38,494 nt of DNA from an uncultured Acidobacteriia bacterium. Its GTDB lineage: Bacteria > Acidobacteriota > Terriglobia > Bryobacterales > Bryobacteraceae. The notes under the pieces are model-generated. The model was not told the origin of the DNA. It saw nothing but the letters and a program-made list of their open reading frames with translations, and searched no databases. Below, in pieces: positions 15,522 to 25,003 of the stretch (positions are counted from its first letter, which is position 1; each line of letters begins with the position of its first letter). The stretch lies in assembly GCA_903923395.1 (NCBI GenBank), contig CAIXXM010000141.1:1-38494 (forward strand), given 5' to 3'. The position numbers were made by a program, and so were the translations under genes.

Positions 15522-18185
15522 TTGGCCAACTGCCCCCAATGCTCGTTGAAGCTGTCGAACCCGGACGCATTGTCATGTCCTCAATGCGGGATGGCGCTGG
15601 GGGATTTGACGGGTGCTTCGACGACGATGAGTCCGGCGAATCTGAAACGGAATTCCATCACTCGAGTCACCGGGCTGGCGTCGGAAGTTGACGAGGGCCG
15701 TTTCCCCCCGGGAACACTGGTCGCGGAGCGTTACCGGGTCATTGGTTTGCTTGGCAAAGGTGGCATGGGTGAGGTTTACCGTGCGAATGATCTGGTGCTC
15801 GGCCAGCAGGTGGCGCTGAAATTCCTGCCGGAGACGTTGGGGCGGAATCAGTCGATGATTGCGCGCTTTTATTCCGAGGTTCGGATTGCGCGCCAGGTTT
15901 CACATCCCAATGTCTGCCGGGTCTACGATATCGGCGAAACCGAGGGGCTGCTTTATCTTTCGATGGAGTATGTCAACGGCGAGGATCTTGGCTCGCTGTT
16001 GCGGCGCATTGGCCGCCTGCCTTCCGATAAAGCTGCGGAAATTGCCCGCAAACTTTGCGCGGGCCTCGCCGCCGCCCATGAAAAGGGCATTCTGCACCGG
16101 GATCTGAAGCCGGCGAACATCATGCTGGATGGCTCCGGGCAGATTTACATCATGGATTTCGGCCTGGCGGGGCTGGCCTCGAACATGACCGGTGCCGAGA
16201 TCCGCAACGGGACGCCGGCTTACATGGCTCCCGAACAGCTGGCGGGCCGCGAAGTCAGCATCCGCAGTGACATTTACGCGCTGGGTCTGGTGCTTTACGA
16301 AATCTTCACCGGGAAGCGTCCCTTTGAAGCAAGTTCGCTGGCGGAACTGATGCGGATGCAGGAAAGCGGCACGCCCACCAGTATTTCCGACGTGGTCAGT
16401 GACCTGGACCCGGCGGTGGAACGGATCATTAACCGGTGTCTTGCGCCGAATCCGAAAGACAGGCCGGCGTCGGCATTGCTGGTGGCCGGTGCGCTACCTG
16501 GAGGAGATCCCATTGCTGCGGCTCTCGCGGCGGGTGAGACGCCGACACCACAGTTGATCGCGTCTTCAGGCAGTGCGGATGGGCTTTCCAGCAGGTCGGC
16601 AACTCTCTGCCTGGCTGCCGTCCTGGCGGGACTGGCCATTTTGGCGGCGTTTGGCTCCTACATCAACCGGCCGATTACTGCGGACCTCGATTATCCGCCT
16701 GAAGTTTTGGTCCACAAGGCCGCAGAGATTTCACGAAAGCTCGGTTACGCGAGGCCGGCCAACACGGTCTCGGCTTTCACGCTCAATTCGGAATATCGGG
16801 ATTACGCCCGCAAGCGGGGCATCATCGAGCCATTGCATGCGCATGGCCCCAACCAGTCGCTGCAGTTCTGGGTTCGCGAGAGTATGACTCCCGTGTACAC
16901 TGACTCGTTTTCGGATGTGGATTACAACCTTCCCGCCTTCGATAAGCCGGGAATGCGCCGGATATTGCTGGACCCGGAGGGCGATCTCATCGCTTTCGAG
17001 GCCGTGCCGGACAGCTTTTTGGAGGATTCTGCGCGGGATCAGGCGAACTTCGATGTTCTGTTCGAGGCTTCCGGTTTGGCGTCGTCGACCAAGGTTGAAG
17101 CCAAACCGCTGCTCCGGCCCTCGGTTCCTTATGACCAGTTGCGGGCCTGGTGGGCGGGGTACGGAGAAGCGAATAAGGAAGTTCTGGTGGAGGCCGCTTC
17201 GTGGCGCGGCAAACCTGTATGGTTCAGGATCACCCCTTCCTGGAACCTCCCAAAACCCGGGGTGCAGGCCTCGACGGGTGTGCAGGTTGCTGATGTGGTG
17301 AACCTGGTTGTCTTTTTTGCCATCGTGGCTGGTGCGATCGGCTTGGCGTGGCACAACGCGCGCAACAGCAAGGCGGACCGGAACGGAGCGAAACGCCTGG
17401 CGCAAGGGGGCTTTGCGATCTCATTTACCGGTTATATTTGCGCCGCAGTGCATGATGCCGGGGCGGGGGAATCAGTGGTGCTGCAGTTCGGCGTCGCCAT
17501 ATCACTGCTGATCGGGGCATTGTTATACCTGCTTTATTTCTCGCTCGAGCCGTGGGTCAGACGTCTGTGGCCGCAGTCGCTGATCACGTGGAGTCGGGTG
17601 ATGACTGGACATCCGCGTGATGCGAAGGTTGGGGCGGACGTGCTTGTGGGAACGCTGTGGGGTGTTGGGTGGTCGCTGCTGTTTATGCAACACAGTGCCT
17701 GGTTTTTGTCACAGGGCTGGTTTCAGGGGACGCGGTTTCAGGCCTATTCGCTGGGTGGTGGAAGGCATTTGGTGGAAGGTATTTCCGCGAGTCTGATCGG
17801 AACGTTGCAGCTCTCTTTTGTGTTGTTTTTCGCGATCATGATTTTGCGCGCCCTGCTGCGGCGGGAATGGCTCGCGGGAGTTGCTTTTGCGCTGCTGTTC
17901 GGTTCCAACGGGTTCCTCTCCGCACACCCGGCCGTGGATGTGCCGTACAACATCCTCATCAACGGATTGTTTGTGTTCATGTTGATCCGGTTCGGGCTGC
18001 TGTGCAGCATTGTCGCGTACTTTTGCTTCTCGCTGGTGGTGGCTTATCCGGTTTGTTTTGACCTGAGTGCTTGGTACGCCACGGCGGGGCTCTTTCCGTT
18101 GTTTGTTGTGGCGGGCATTGCGATTTACGGGTTCCGGACAACACTCGGTGGCCGTTCGATTTTGGGTGCGGAAATTCGTTCATGA
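15522..18185 (+). CDS. Membrane Ser/Thr protein kinase with N-terminal zinc ribbon and large multi-helix C-terminus
   Basis: An 887-residue receptor-type kinase starting at TTG. Residues 4-22 are a zinc ribbon (Cys4, Cys7, Cys19, Cys22). The kinase domain (about 71-330) is complete: Gly-rich loop GKGGMGEV, Lys100, HRDLKPAN with catalytic Asp194, DFG at 212-214, and GTPAYMAPEQ. A membrane helix lies at about 360-382, followed by an extracytoplasmic-looking region to about 585 and then 8-9 more hydrophobic segments to the C-terminus. The helical C-terminus is not a family I can name; the arrangement occurs in acidobacterial kinases. It follows pfkB by 9 bases and overlaps the next gene by ATGA. 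A TAACAT hexamer just before the TTG may be a -10 box for a leaderless transcript. Confidence 0.88.
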   Translation: MANCPQCSLKLSNPDALSCPQCGMALGDLTGASTTMSPANLKRNSITRVTGLASEVDEGRFPPGTLVAERYRVIGLLGKGGMGEVYRANDLVLGQQVALKFLPETLGRNQSMIARFYSEVRIARQVSHPNVCRVYDIGETEGLLYLSMEYVNGEDLGSLLRRIGRLPSDKAAEIARKLCAGLAAAHEKGILHRDLKPANIMLDGSGQIYIMDFGLAGLASNMTGAEIRNGTPAYMAPEQLAGREVSIRSDIYALGLVLYEIFTGKRPFEASSLAELMRMQESGTPTSISDVVSDLDPAVERIINRCLAPNPKDRPASALLVAGALPGGDPIAAALAAGETPTPQLIASSGSADGLSSRSATLCLAAVLAGLAILAAFGSYINRPITADLDYPPEVLVHKAAEISRKLGYARPANTVSAFTLNSEYRDYARKRGIIEPLHAHGPNQSLQFWVRESMTPVYTDSFSDVDYNLPAFDKPGMRRILLDPEGDLIAFEAVPDSFLEDSARDQANFDVLFEASGLASSTKVEAKPLLRPSVPYDQLRAWWAGYGEANKEVLVEAASWRGKPVWFRITPSWNLPKPGVQASTGVQVADVVNLVVFFAIVAGAIGLAWHNARNSKADRNGAKRLAQGGFAISFTGYICAAVHDAGAGESVVLQFGVAISLLIGALLYLLYFSLEPWVRRLWPQSLITWSRVMTGHPRDAKVGADVLVGTLWGVGWSLLFMQHSAWFLSQGWFQGTRFQAYSLGGGRHLVEGISASLIGTLQLSFVLFFAIMILRALLRREWLAGVAFALLFGSNGFLSAHPAVDVPYNILINGLFVFMLIRFGLLCSIVAYFCFSLVVAYPVCFDLSAWYATAGLFPLFVVAGIAIYGFRTTLGGRSILGAEIRS

Positions 18186-18625
18186 GCTATACGGACGACA
18201 TGAATCAGGAGGAGAGTCGCTTCAACCGGCGGCAACTGGTAATCTTGTCCATTGCCTTTGTCGCCTGTTGCGCTTTCATTGCAGGAGCGCTCTGGTGGGC
18301 GGGGTCTGCTTTCCGCTATGGCGCGGAGAGAGTTCAGAATAAAGCAACTGCATCCTATGAAGTCAGCGGCACAGTGACCGATTCGGTCACCAGGAAGCCG
18401 ATCCCCTGGGCCACGGTCGCCACGGATTTCCAGTTCGGTGGAAAGTACTTCGAAGCTACTTCGGAAGCCGACGGAAAGTATGTTTTGCTTACCCTCGCGG
18501 AACGACACCGTCTGATCTTTCGGGCGAACGGTTACCGGGAGGCTTCTGTGAACGTCGGAAAACAATGGTTCTCGTGGCTCCCGAAAGGGTCCGAGCACCG
18601 CGACATTGCGCTCAGCCCGCAGTGA
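18182..18625 (+). CDS. Single-pass membrane protein with carboxypeptidase-regulatory-like domain
   Basis: A 147-residue protein whose ATG overlaps the kinase stop (ATGA), which decides the start; a frame opening at 18071 lies within the kinase gene. A cytoplasmic charged N-terminus (about 1-20) is followed by a membrane helix (about 22-42) and an extracytoplasmic beta-sandwich (about 58-130: VSGTVTDSVTRKPIPWATV, ATSEADGKYVL, IFRANGYREASV) of the CarboxypepD_reg type. Such domains usually bind or present ligands at the surface and have no catalysis. Translational coupling suggests it works with the upstream kinase, perhaps as substrate or sensor; that is inferred. Confidence 0.75.
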   Translation: MSYTDDMNQEESRFNRRQLVILSIAFVACCAFIAGALWWAGSAFRYGAERVQNKATASYEVSGTVTDSVTRKPIPWATVATDFQFGGKYFEATSEADGKYVLLTLAERHRLIFRANGYREASVNVGKQWFSWLPKGSEHRDIALSPQ

Positions 18626-18641
18626 ACTCAAGACAGGGGTC

Positions 18642-18647
18642 TAGAAT
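18642..18647 (+). promoter_or_regulatory. Candidate -10 box for the MoxR operon
   Basis: TAGAAT lies so that position +1 (7 bases after the hexamer) falls exactly on the A of the ATG at 18654, which would give a leaderless mRNA. There is no Shine-Dalgarno site upstream of that ATG, in keeping with this. No -35 consensus is seen at 16-18 bases. Confidence 0.35.
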
Positions 18648-18653
18648 ATCCAA

Positions 18654-19640
18654 ATGGGAATGGACACAGCCGTACATCCGGCTGTCGCAAGACTGAATCA
18701 GGTTCGCGAGGAAATCGCGAAGATCATTGTGGGCCAGCAGAATGTTGTGGATGGCGTGCTCATCTGCCTGCTTGCTGGAGGCCATGTTCTTTTGGAGGGT
18801 GTCCCCGGCCTTGGCAAGACGACGCTGCTGCGCACTCTCTCCCGGGCGCTGAGCATCCGCTATTCGCGTATCCAGTTCACGCCGGACCTCATGCCTGCCG
18901 ACATCGTTGGCTCCATGATCATGGAGAATGACGACCGCGGCCATAAGGTTTTCCGGTTCCAGCCAGGTCCGATCTTTGCCAACCTCGTGCTGGCGGACGA
19001 AATCAACCGTGCGACGCCGAAGACACAGTCGGCGCTGCTCGAAGCGATGCAGGAACGCACGATTACCAGCGGCACTACGACGCATGAGCTGGAGTCACCC
19101 TTCCTGGTCATGGCGACGCAGAACCCGATCGAAATGGAAGGCACGTATCCTCTGCCGGAAGCACAGCTTGACCGCTTCCTGATGAAGATCATCGTGGCGT
19201 ATCCGTCGCGGGCGGAGCTGTCTAAGATTGTGGAGCGTACGATTGCGCGCGAAGAGACGGTGATTCATTCCGTGATTGGCCGCGATGAAGTGCTGGAACT
19301 GCGAGGTGTATGCCGGCAGGTGATCGCCGCTCCCCACGTGCAGGATTACGCGGTGCATCTGGTGATGGCTACCCAGCCGGATCAGAAGGAAGCCCCCGAG
19401 GTTTGCCGTAAGTACCTGCGGTATGGCAGCTCTCCGCGCGGCGCGCAGGCGCTGGTCGAATGTGGCAGAGTCCTCGCGCTGCTGCGTGGCCGTTTCCATC
19501 TGAGTGTGGATGACATTAAGGAAGTCGCGCCGAGTGTGTTGCGCCACCGTGTGATTCTCAATTTCGATGGCCATGCGGACGGCAAGACGCCCGATGGCAT
19601 CCTGCAGGAAATTCTGGCATCAGTGCCGGTTACCGCCTGA
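18654..19640 (+). CDS. MoxR family AAA+ ATPase
   Basis: A 328-residue cytoplasmic ATPase. Walker A is GVPGLGKTT (49-57), Walker B LVLADE (about 112-117), sensor 1 MATQNP, and the MoxR-typical GTYPLPEAQLDRF follows. The C-terminal lid contains YGSSPRGAQALV. MoxR proteins act as chaperone-like ATPases working with VWA-domain proteins. Here it opens an operon with a DUF58 protein, a BatA-like protein and a VWA protein, the standard partner set. ATG at 18654 or 18660; the first has no ribosome site but fits a leaderless start. Confidence 0.93.
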   Translation: MGMDTAVHPAVARLNQVREEIAKIIVGQQNVVDGVLICLLAGGHVLLEGVPGLGKTTLLRTLSRALSIRYSRIQFTPDLMPADIVGSMIMENDDRGHKVFRFQPGPIFANLVLADEINRATPKTQSALLEAMQERTITSGTTTHELESPFLVMATQNPIEMEGTYPLPEAQLDRFLMKIIVAYPSRAELSKIVERTIAREETVIHSVIGRDEVLELRGVCRQVIAAPHVQDYAVHLVMATQPDQKEAPEVCRKYLRYGSSPRGAQALVECGRVLALLRGRFHLSVDDIKEVAPSVLRHRVILNFDGHADGKTPDGILQEILASVPVTA

Positions 19641-19651
19641 AGGGGACCCAC

Positions 19652-20539
19652 ATGGCAGCAGACACACCGCTTCTCGACCGGCACTTCCTCGAGCGGCTGG
19701 AAAGGCTGACCATACACTGGCAGCGCTCTTTTCCAGGTCTCGTCGGCGGCCACAATCTCTCCCGGTTTACCGGGAGCGGCCAGGAGTTTCTGGACCACCG
19801 CAATTTCTATCAGGGCGATGACTTGCGCGCTGTGAACTGGCGCGCGTACATGCGGCTGGACAAGATGTTCATGAAGATCTTCCAGGTGGAGCCGCGTGTG
19901 CCGGTGCGGATGCTGGTGGATGTTTCGCAGTCCATGTCGGCGAATGGCGGGGCGAAGTTTGATTACGCGCGCAAGCTTGCCGCTGCGATGTGTTACGTGG
20001 GGCTGGTGCGGCTGGATACTGTAACTGTACAGCCTTTCAGTACAGCCATGCTCCATTCGCAGATCGCCAGTGGCGGCCGGCACCGGATCAATCCTGTGAT
20101 GAATTTTCTCGGGGCGCTGGAATGTGCCGGCACGACGGATTTTCTCGGCGTCAGCAAGGCGTTCCTGAATGAGTATCCACAGCGCGGATTGGTGATTGTG
20201 ATCTCTGATTTCTTGGACGATTCCGGTTGCGAGAAGGGGTTGAAGTATATCGCCGATTACGGCAATGAGTTGTTATTGATCCAGCTTTGGGACCAGGAAG
20301 ACCGCACGCCGCCATGGAAGGGTGAGGTGGAATTCATCGACGCGGAATCGGGGAATACTGTGCGGATTCATGTGGATGATGCCGCACGAAAGAAGTACAC
20401 CGAGGCATTTGATGCGTTCAGCGCGGATATCCGCAAGGTGGCATTGCGCGCCGAAGGCCGCTACGCGAGTATCCCGACGGATATGGATCTGGACGACGCG
20501 ATTTTTGGGCCGCTGGGCCGGATCGGGAGTGTTGCTTAA
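19652..20539 (+). CDS. DUF58 domain protein
   Basis: A 295-residue protein of the DUF58 family, usually encoded next to MoxR. The conserved block FYQGDDLRAVNWRAYMRLDKMFMKIFQVE (about 48-76) is followed by a VWA-like core in which VRMLVDVSQSMS carries a DxSxS metal-site pattern. There is no membrane helix, unlike many longer DUF58 proteins. AAGGGGA precedes the ATG. The next gene begins immediately after the stop. Confidence 0.9.
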   Translation: MAADTPLLDRHFLERLERLTIHWQRSFPGLVGGHNLSRFTGSGQEFLDHRNFYQGDDLRAVNWRAYMRLDKMFMKIFQVEPRVPVRMLVDVSQSMSANGGAKFDYARKLAAAMCYVGLVRLDTVTVQPFSTAMLHSQIASGGRHRINPVMNFLGALECAGTTDFLGVSKAFLNEYPQRGLVIVISDFLDDSGCEKGLKYIADYGNELLLIQLWDQEDRTPPWKGEVEFIDAESGNTVRIHVDDAARKKYTEAFDAFSADIRKVALRAEGRYASIPTDMDLDDAIFGPLGRIGSVA

Positions 20540-22426
20540 GTGGTCTTTTTGAATCTCACGCTCGGTCAGTTCTTCCTGCTTTTCGGCAGTGTGTCGGCAA
20601 TCTCCGTGGCGCTTTATTTGCTGGACCGTTCGCGGCGGCGGCAGATTGTTTCAACGATTCGGTTCTGGACGCAGCCTGGTGATCCGTCGCCGGTGAGCCG
20701 GCGGAAGAATATTCAACAGCCCTTGTCGCTGCTGCTGCAGCTGTTGGGGATGTTGTTCCTGTTGCTCGCGCTCGCCCAATTCCAATTTGGGACGAGGGCA
20801 AACACCAGCCGGAGTCATGTGCTGCTGCTCGATACTTCGTCGTGGATGGCGGCGGAATTGCCGGGGTCCGGCGGCAAGACGCTTTTGGATCAGGCGAAGG
20901 CGAATGCTTTGGCGTGGTTGAAAGCAGTGCCTTCAAAGGATCGTGTGATGCTGATTCGCGCGGATGGATTGTCGACTCCAGCGACTGCGTGGGAATCGGA
21001 CAAACGGCTGGTGGGGAAGGCAATTTTGGCTGCCCAGCCCGGGGCGACAGTGCTCAATATTTCGCAGGCTGTTGAATTCGCAAGGCAGGCGCAGGCGCAG
21101 AGCGGCTCGGTTGCGGGGGAAGTGGTCTATACGGGGCCGGGGCGGATCGCGGCGCGGGAAAATGTGCCCGTTGAAGGCGCTGGTTTGCGGGTGCTCGCGG
21201 TGGACGACGCGGTTGAGAATGCGGGTTTGCGCAGTGTTGGTGCGCGGCATTCGGGGACGAATGCGGATACATGGGACGTCCTGGTGCGTGTGCGAAATTA
21301 TGGGCGCAATCCGAAGAATGTAAGCGCGACGTTGAATTTCGGCAATGCGCCGATGGGTTCGAAGGGGATCCTGCTGCCGCCCGGCGAAGAGCGCGAACTG
21401 ACTTTCCCGTTGCGGACCCGTGCCGCTGGGTTGTTGGAAGTCAGGGTCTATCCTCAGGATGGATTTCCGGCGGACAATTACGCGTCGCTCGAGTTGCCGC
21501 AACAGAAGACACTTCATGTGGTGGTCTACACGAATGATGCTTCGCTGTTCCGGGCTGCACTGGGGTCTGACCCGCGTGTCCAGGCGGAGTACCGTTTTCC
21601 CGAGGCCTTCAATCCGAGCAATGATGGCTTGATCGTGATTGACCGGTTCCGTCCGTCGTCGAAGCCCAAGGGAAATGTGTTGTGGCTCGATCCGCGCAAG
21701 GAGCAGTCCCCTGTCACGGTGAAGTCGAGTGTGGATGATCCGACTGGAGTCAGTTGGGCTGCCGGTCAGCCGCTCACCGATGGTCTGCGGTCGCGCGATC
21801 TTCGCTTCGGGACTGTGTCGGTTTTTGATGCGCTGCCCGGAGATGTTCGGATTGCTGAGATCGACAAAGGGCCGATCGCGATATCGCGGGCCAATGATGG
21901 CAACGGGAAGCTGGTTGTGCTGGGTTTTCATCCGTTTCTGGGTGCGATGAAATACGAACTGGCCGCGCCACTGCTGCTTGGAAATATGCTCCGCTGGGTT
22001 GCGCCGGACGTGTTTCGCGATGTGGATGTCAGTACGCAGGGGGCGGGATCGGTCGCGGCACCTCTGCCGGCAAGTGCCTCATCGGGGGCGATCCAGGTAC
22101 TGAGTGAGTCAGGGGTCAGTTTGCCGTTCAATGTGCAGGATAAATCGATCCAGTTCTTTGCCGGCGAGGCGTCGAGAGTGCGCGTGATCTCGGGTGGAAG
22201 TGAGCGCGTGTATTCGCTGACGCTGCCGGAGATGTGGGATGCGCGCTGGACTCCTCCTGCGGGTATCAAGCGCGGCATTCCTTCCTGGACGGATACGGTG
22301 CAACGCAACATGGATATCTGGCCAATCCTCGCGGTGATCGGTGCTCTGCTGTTGCTGGCTGAGTGGATCATGTACGGGCGCACCACTGCCGCGCCGCGTT
22401 TGTTTGTTGTCGGGAGGTCCGCATGA
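20540..22426 (+). CDS. BatA-like membrane protein (aerotolerance-regulator N-terminal domain)
   Basis: A 628-residue protein starting at GTG directly after the DUF58 stop. The N-terminus (about 1-80) has the two-helix BatA domain with an RRRQIVSTIRFW connector and LLLQLLGMLFLLLALAQF. Residues about 85-200 resemble a VWA fold (HVLLLDTSSWMA, where the DxSxS site is altered to DTSSW). Later residues form beta-rich extracytoplasmic domains and end with a membrane helix (about 595-617). It probably sits in the inner membrane with large periplasmic parts, in one complex with its neighbours. It overlaps the VWA gene by ATGA. Confidence 0.85.
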   Translation: MVFLNLTLGQFFLLFGSVSAISVALYLLDRSRRRQIVSTIRFWTQPGDPSPVSRRKNIQQPLSLLLQLLGMLFLLLALAQFQFGTRANTSRSHVLLLDTSSWMAAELPGSGGKTLLDQAKANALAWLKAVPSKDRVMLIRADGLSTPATAWESDKRLVGKAILAAQPGATVLNISQAVEFARQAQAQSGSVAGEVVYTGPGRIAARENVPVEGAGLRVLAVDDAVENAGLRSVGARHSGTNADTWDVLVRVRNYGRNPKNVSATLNFGNAPMGSKGILLPPGEERELTFPLRTRAAGLLEVRVYPQDGFPADNYASLELPQQKTLHVVVYTNDASLFRAALGSDPRVQAEYRFPEAFNPSNDGLIVIDRFRPSSKPKGNVLWLDPRKEQSPVTVKSSVDDPTGVSWAAGQPLTDGLRSRDLRFGTVSVFDALPGDVRIAEIDKGPIAISRANDGNGKLVVLGFHPFLGAMKYELAAPLLLGNMLRWVAPDVFRDVDVSTQGAGSVAAPLPASASSGAIQVLSESGVSLPFNVQDKSIQFFAGEASRVRVISGGSERVYSLTLPEMWDARWTPPAGIKRGIPSWTDTVQRNMDIWPILAVIGALLLLAEWIMYGRTTAAPRLFVVGRSA

Positions 22427-24936
22427 TTTTTGACCGCGCCTGGGCACTTGTGTTCCTGATTTTGCCGGTGGGCTGGTTCCTGTGGGAACGCGCCAGGACT
22501 GCGGGAAGACGTGCTCTTTGGTTGAAGTTTGCCATGTTTGTGGCGGTGATTCTTGCGGTTTCTGAACCGCGGATCGAGTTCAAAGACCACAAGGTGGCAG
22601 TAGCCCTTTTGCTCGATACTTCGGCCAGTGTGCCCGACGGGGATCTGGCGAAGGAACGGGGCATACTGAAAGAGATCGAAAAAGAGCGGGGCTCGAATCC
22701 CGTACAGATTATTCCGTTTGCACGTGCGCCGAGGCCGTTTGGCGTAGAGGGCTTGGATCGGGCGACCGGTACCGCCGGGCGTGCAACCAACTTTGAAGCG
22801 CCGGTACGGCAGGCACTTGCTTCGTTGCCTGCGGGCACAATCCACCGTGTTGTATTGGTCTCCGACGGAAATGAAAACGAAGGATCGATCACGCGGGCTG
22901 CCTGGCAGGCACAACAGGCTGGCGTTCCGGTCGATACGATTGCCCTGCCGGGTCAGCAGGAACCGAAGTTGAAAACGATTGCCGTTGCGATTCCAGGGGC
23001 AGTCTTCGCCGGCGAACGGTTTCCCGTGGATTTGACGGTGTCGTCGCCTTCCGCGGTGGATGCCACGGTCGAACTCGCTGCCGAGGGCAAGGTCATCGGT
23101 ACGCATCAGGTTCCGTTGCAGGCCGGGGAGAACCGCGTTCGGATCAAGACCTCGTTGAATGCCGCAGGCGCGATTGACCTGACCGGCAAGATCAAGGCTG
23201 CTGGACTGGGCGAATCCCGCTTTGAAAATGCCCTTGCTGTCCGCCGCCCGAAAGTGGTCTGGGTGTCGGAAGATCCGCCCGGTTCGGAAGGCCACATCGT
23301 TGATGTTCTGAATGCGAACAAGTTTGATTTTCAGCAGGTAAAGTCGTTGCCCGCCAAGCTGGATGACGCGCAGTTGGTGGTGTTCAACAACGTCAACCTG
23401 GAGGCAATGAGTCCGTTCGACCAGCAGCGGGTGGAGCAGTATGTCCAATCGGGGGGCGGTGCTCTTTGGATTGCCGGGGAACGGAACATGTACGTGGACC
23501 ACAAAGGTGCGCCGGAGGATCCAATGGCGCGTACCTTCCCGGCGAAGCTGGCTCCGCCGCGGTCGCCGGAGGGTACGTGCGTTGTGCTGATTATTGACAA
23601 GTCCTCTTCGATGGAAGGTAAAAAGATCGAATTGGCCCGGCTGGCTGCGATTGGCGTGGTGGATCATCTGCGTCCCGAAGATCAGGTCGGGGTGTTGATG
23701 TTCGATAACTCTTTCCAGTGGGCTGTTCCGCTGCGGAAGGCGGAAGACAAGACGCTGATTAAGCGATTGATTTCCGGCATCACACCCGACGGAGGTACGC
23801 AGATTGCGCCTGCTCTGAACGAGGCCTACCGGGGCGCGGTGAAAGTGACCGCCACGTTCAAGCATATTGTGCTGCTGACGGATGGTATCTCGGAAGAAGG
23901 GGATAGTCTCACCCTTGCGAGAGGCGCTCTGGATAACCGCATCACGATTTCGACCGTCGGACTGGGTCAGGACGTGAACCGCGCGTACCTCGAAAAGATT
24001 GCAACGCTCGCGAAGGGTAAAGCTTACTTCCTGAATGAACCGGCGGGCCTGGAGCAGATTCTGCTGAAAGACGTGCAGGAGCATACTGGCACCACCGCGG
24101 TGGAAAAGGCGATCAAAGCTTTGGTGCGCCATCCCTCTGACTTGCTGGAGAAGGTCAATGTAGAGAATGCTCCCGCGCTGAATGGTTACGTCCGGTTTGA
24201 TTTGCGCCCCACTGCCGATGAAGTTCTCGAAGTGGAAGGGATTGAACCTGGCAGGAAGGATCCACTTCTGACGCGGTGGCAGTATGGGCTCGGCCGCGCC
24301 GCTGTGTTCGCGTCGGATGCCAAGAGCCGCTGGGCCTCGGCGTGGGTGGGTTGGAGCGGATTTGACAGGCTCTGGACGAATATCTTCCGCGATCTGTTGC
24401 CCCATTCCAATGACTCGGAAGCGTCTGCCCGCTATGACAGCGCAAACCAGGAGATTGTGGTCGATTATCATCTTTCCTCCAGAGCAGAAGAGCCCAAAGT
24501 CATTCCGGATATTTTTGTGCTTGGTCCGGATAACTTCCGGAAGGCCGCGGAAGTTGTACGGCTTGCGCCTGGTACTTTCAGGGCCCGCGTGCGAGTCGGG
24601 GGGCGACAGGGTTTGTTCCGTATCCGGCCGCTCAATGACAGCCGCGCCTTTGCGGAAGTCGGTTTGTATCGCCAGGAATCTGAACTGACGGATTTCGGGA
24701 GCAATGAGAACTTGTTGAAGTCTGTGTCGCAGTCGACCGGAGGCAAGTTCAATCCCAGTGTGAAGCAAATCTTTGACAGCGGCGGCAAGACGATGGATGC
24801 AACGATGCGATTGTGGCCCGGTCTGATTGCGCTTGCCATTTTGTTGAATCTCATTGAACTCGGGCTTCGGAAGTGGAAGGGTATTGCGGAAACACTGGGA
24901 ATGAAGCGGCAGGATGCTCAGCGGGTTGCTGCTTAA
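22423..24936 (+). CDS. VWA-domain membrane protein with two metal-site motifs
   Basis: An 837-residue protein. Two membrane helices lie at about 5-22 and 34-50. A first VWA-like domain follows with DxSxS at Asp65-Ser67-Ser69, then a beta domain, a glutamine-amidotransferase-like region (about 280-370, LVVFNNVNLEAM), and a second, canonical VWA domain with the metal site Asp392, Ser394, Ser396 and the Thr/Gly loop TPDGGTQIAPAL. The C-terminal region is beta-rich with a final helix (WPGLIALAILLNLIEL). The start at 22423 makes an ATGA overlap; an upstream in-frame ATG at 22363 is inside the preceding gene. It is the last gene of the MoxR operon and is probably the metal-dependent binding partner of the ATPase. 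Confidence 0.87.
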   Translation: MIFDRAWALVFLILPVGWFLWERARTAGRRALWLKFAMFVAVILAVSEPRIEFKDHKVAVALLLDTSASVPDGDLAKERGILKEIEKERGSNPVQIIPFARAPRPFGVEGLDRATGTAGRATNFEAPVRQALASLPAGTIHRVVLVSDGNENEGSITRAAWQAQQAGVPVDTIALPGQQEPKLKTIAVAIPGAVFAGERFPVDLTVSSPSAVDATVELAAEGKVIGTHQVPLQAGENRVRIKTSLNAAGAIDLTGKIKAAGLGESRFENALAVRRPKVVWVSEDPPGSEGHIVDVLNANKFDFQQVKSLPAKLDDAQLVVFNNVNLEAMSPFDQQRVEQYVQSGGGALWIAGERNMYVDHKGAPEDPMARTFPAKLAPPRSPEGTCVVLIIDKSSSMEGKKIELARLAAIGVVDHLRPEDQVGVLMFDNSFQWAVPLRKAEDKTLIKRLISGITPDGGTQIAPALNEAYRGAVKVTATFKHIVLLTDGISEEGDSLTLARGALDNRITISTVGLGQDVNRAYLEKIATLAKGKAYFLNEPAGLEQILLKDVQEHTGTTAVEKAIKALVRHPSDLLEKVNVENAPALNGYVRFDLRPTADEVLEVEGIEPGRKDPLLTRWQYGLGRAAVFASDAKSRWASAWVGWSGFDRLWTNIFRDLLPHSNDSEASARYDSANQEIVVDYHLSSRAEEPKVIPDIFVLGPDNFRKAAEVVRLAPGTFRARVRVGGRQGLFRIRPLNDSRAFAEVGLYRQESELTDFGSNENLLKSVSQSTGGKFNPSVKQIFDSGGKTMDATMRLWPGLIALAILLNLIELGLRKWKGIAETLGMKRQDAQRVAA

Positions 24937-24948
24937 TCTGAAATGAAT

Positions 24949-24980
24949 ACGGCGGACTGGACCGAAATCCAATCCGCCGT
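24949..24980. terminator. Bidirectional hairpin between convergent genes
   Basis: A 13-bp stem (24949-24961 with 24968-24980, one C-A mismatch) with a 6-base loop lies between the stops of the VWA gene and the minus-strand surface protein gene. No long T run follows on either strand; on the minus strand ATTCATTTC is moderately T-rich. A smaller 5-bp hairpin (24989-25005) follows. Confidence 0.6.
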
Positions 24981-25003
24981 TCCGAACCAACCCTGCGTGC
25001 GGG

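Noticed and set aside
17657-18061. A 134-codon plus-strand frame within the kinase C-terminus
   Set aside because: It lies wholly inside the kinase gene in another frame and lacks independent support.
21928-24990. A 1020-codon minus-strand open frame
   Set aside because: It is antisense to the BatA-like and VWA genes, whose domains are clear; its product is rich in Arg, His and Gln without domains, as expected from a mirrored frame.
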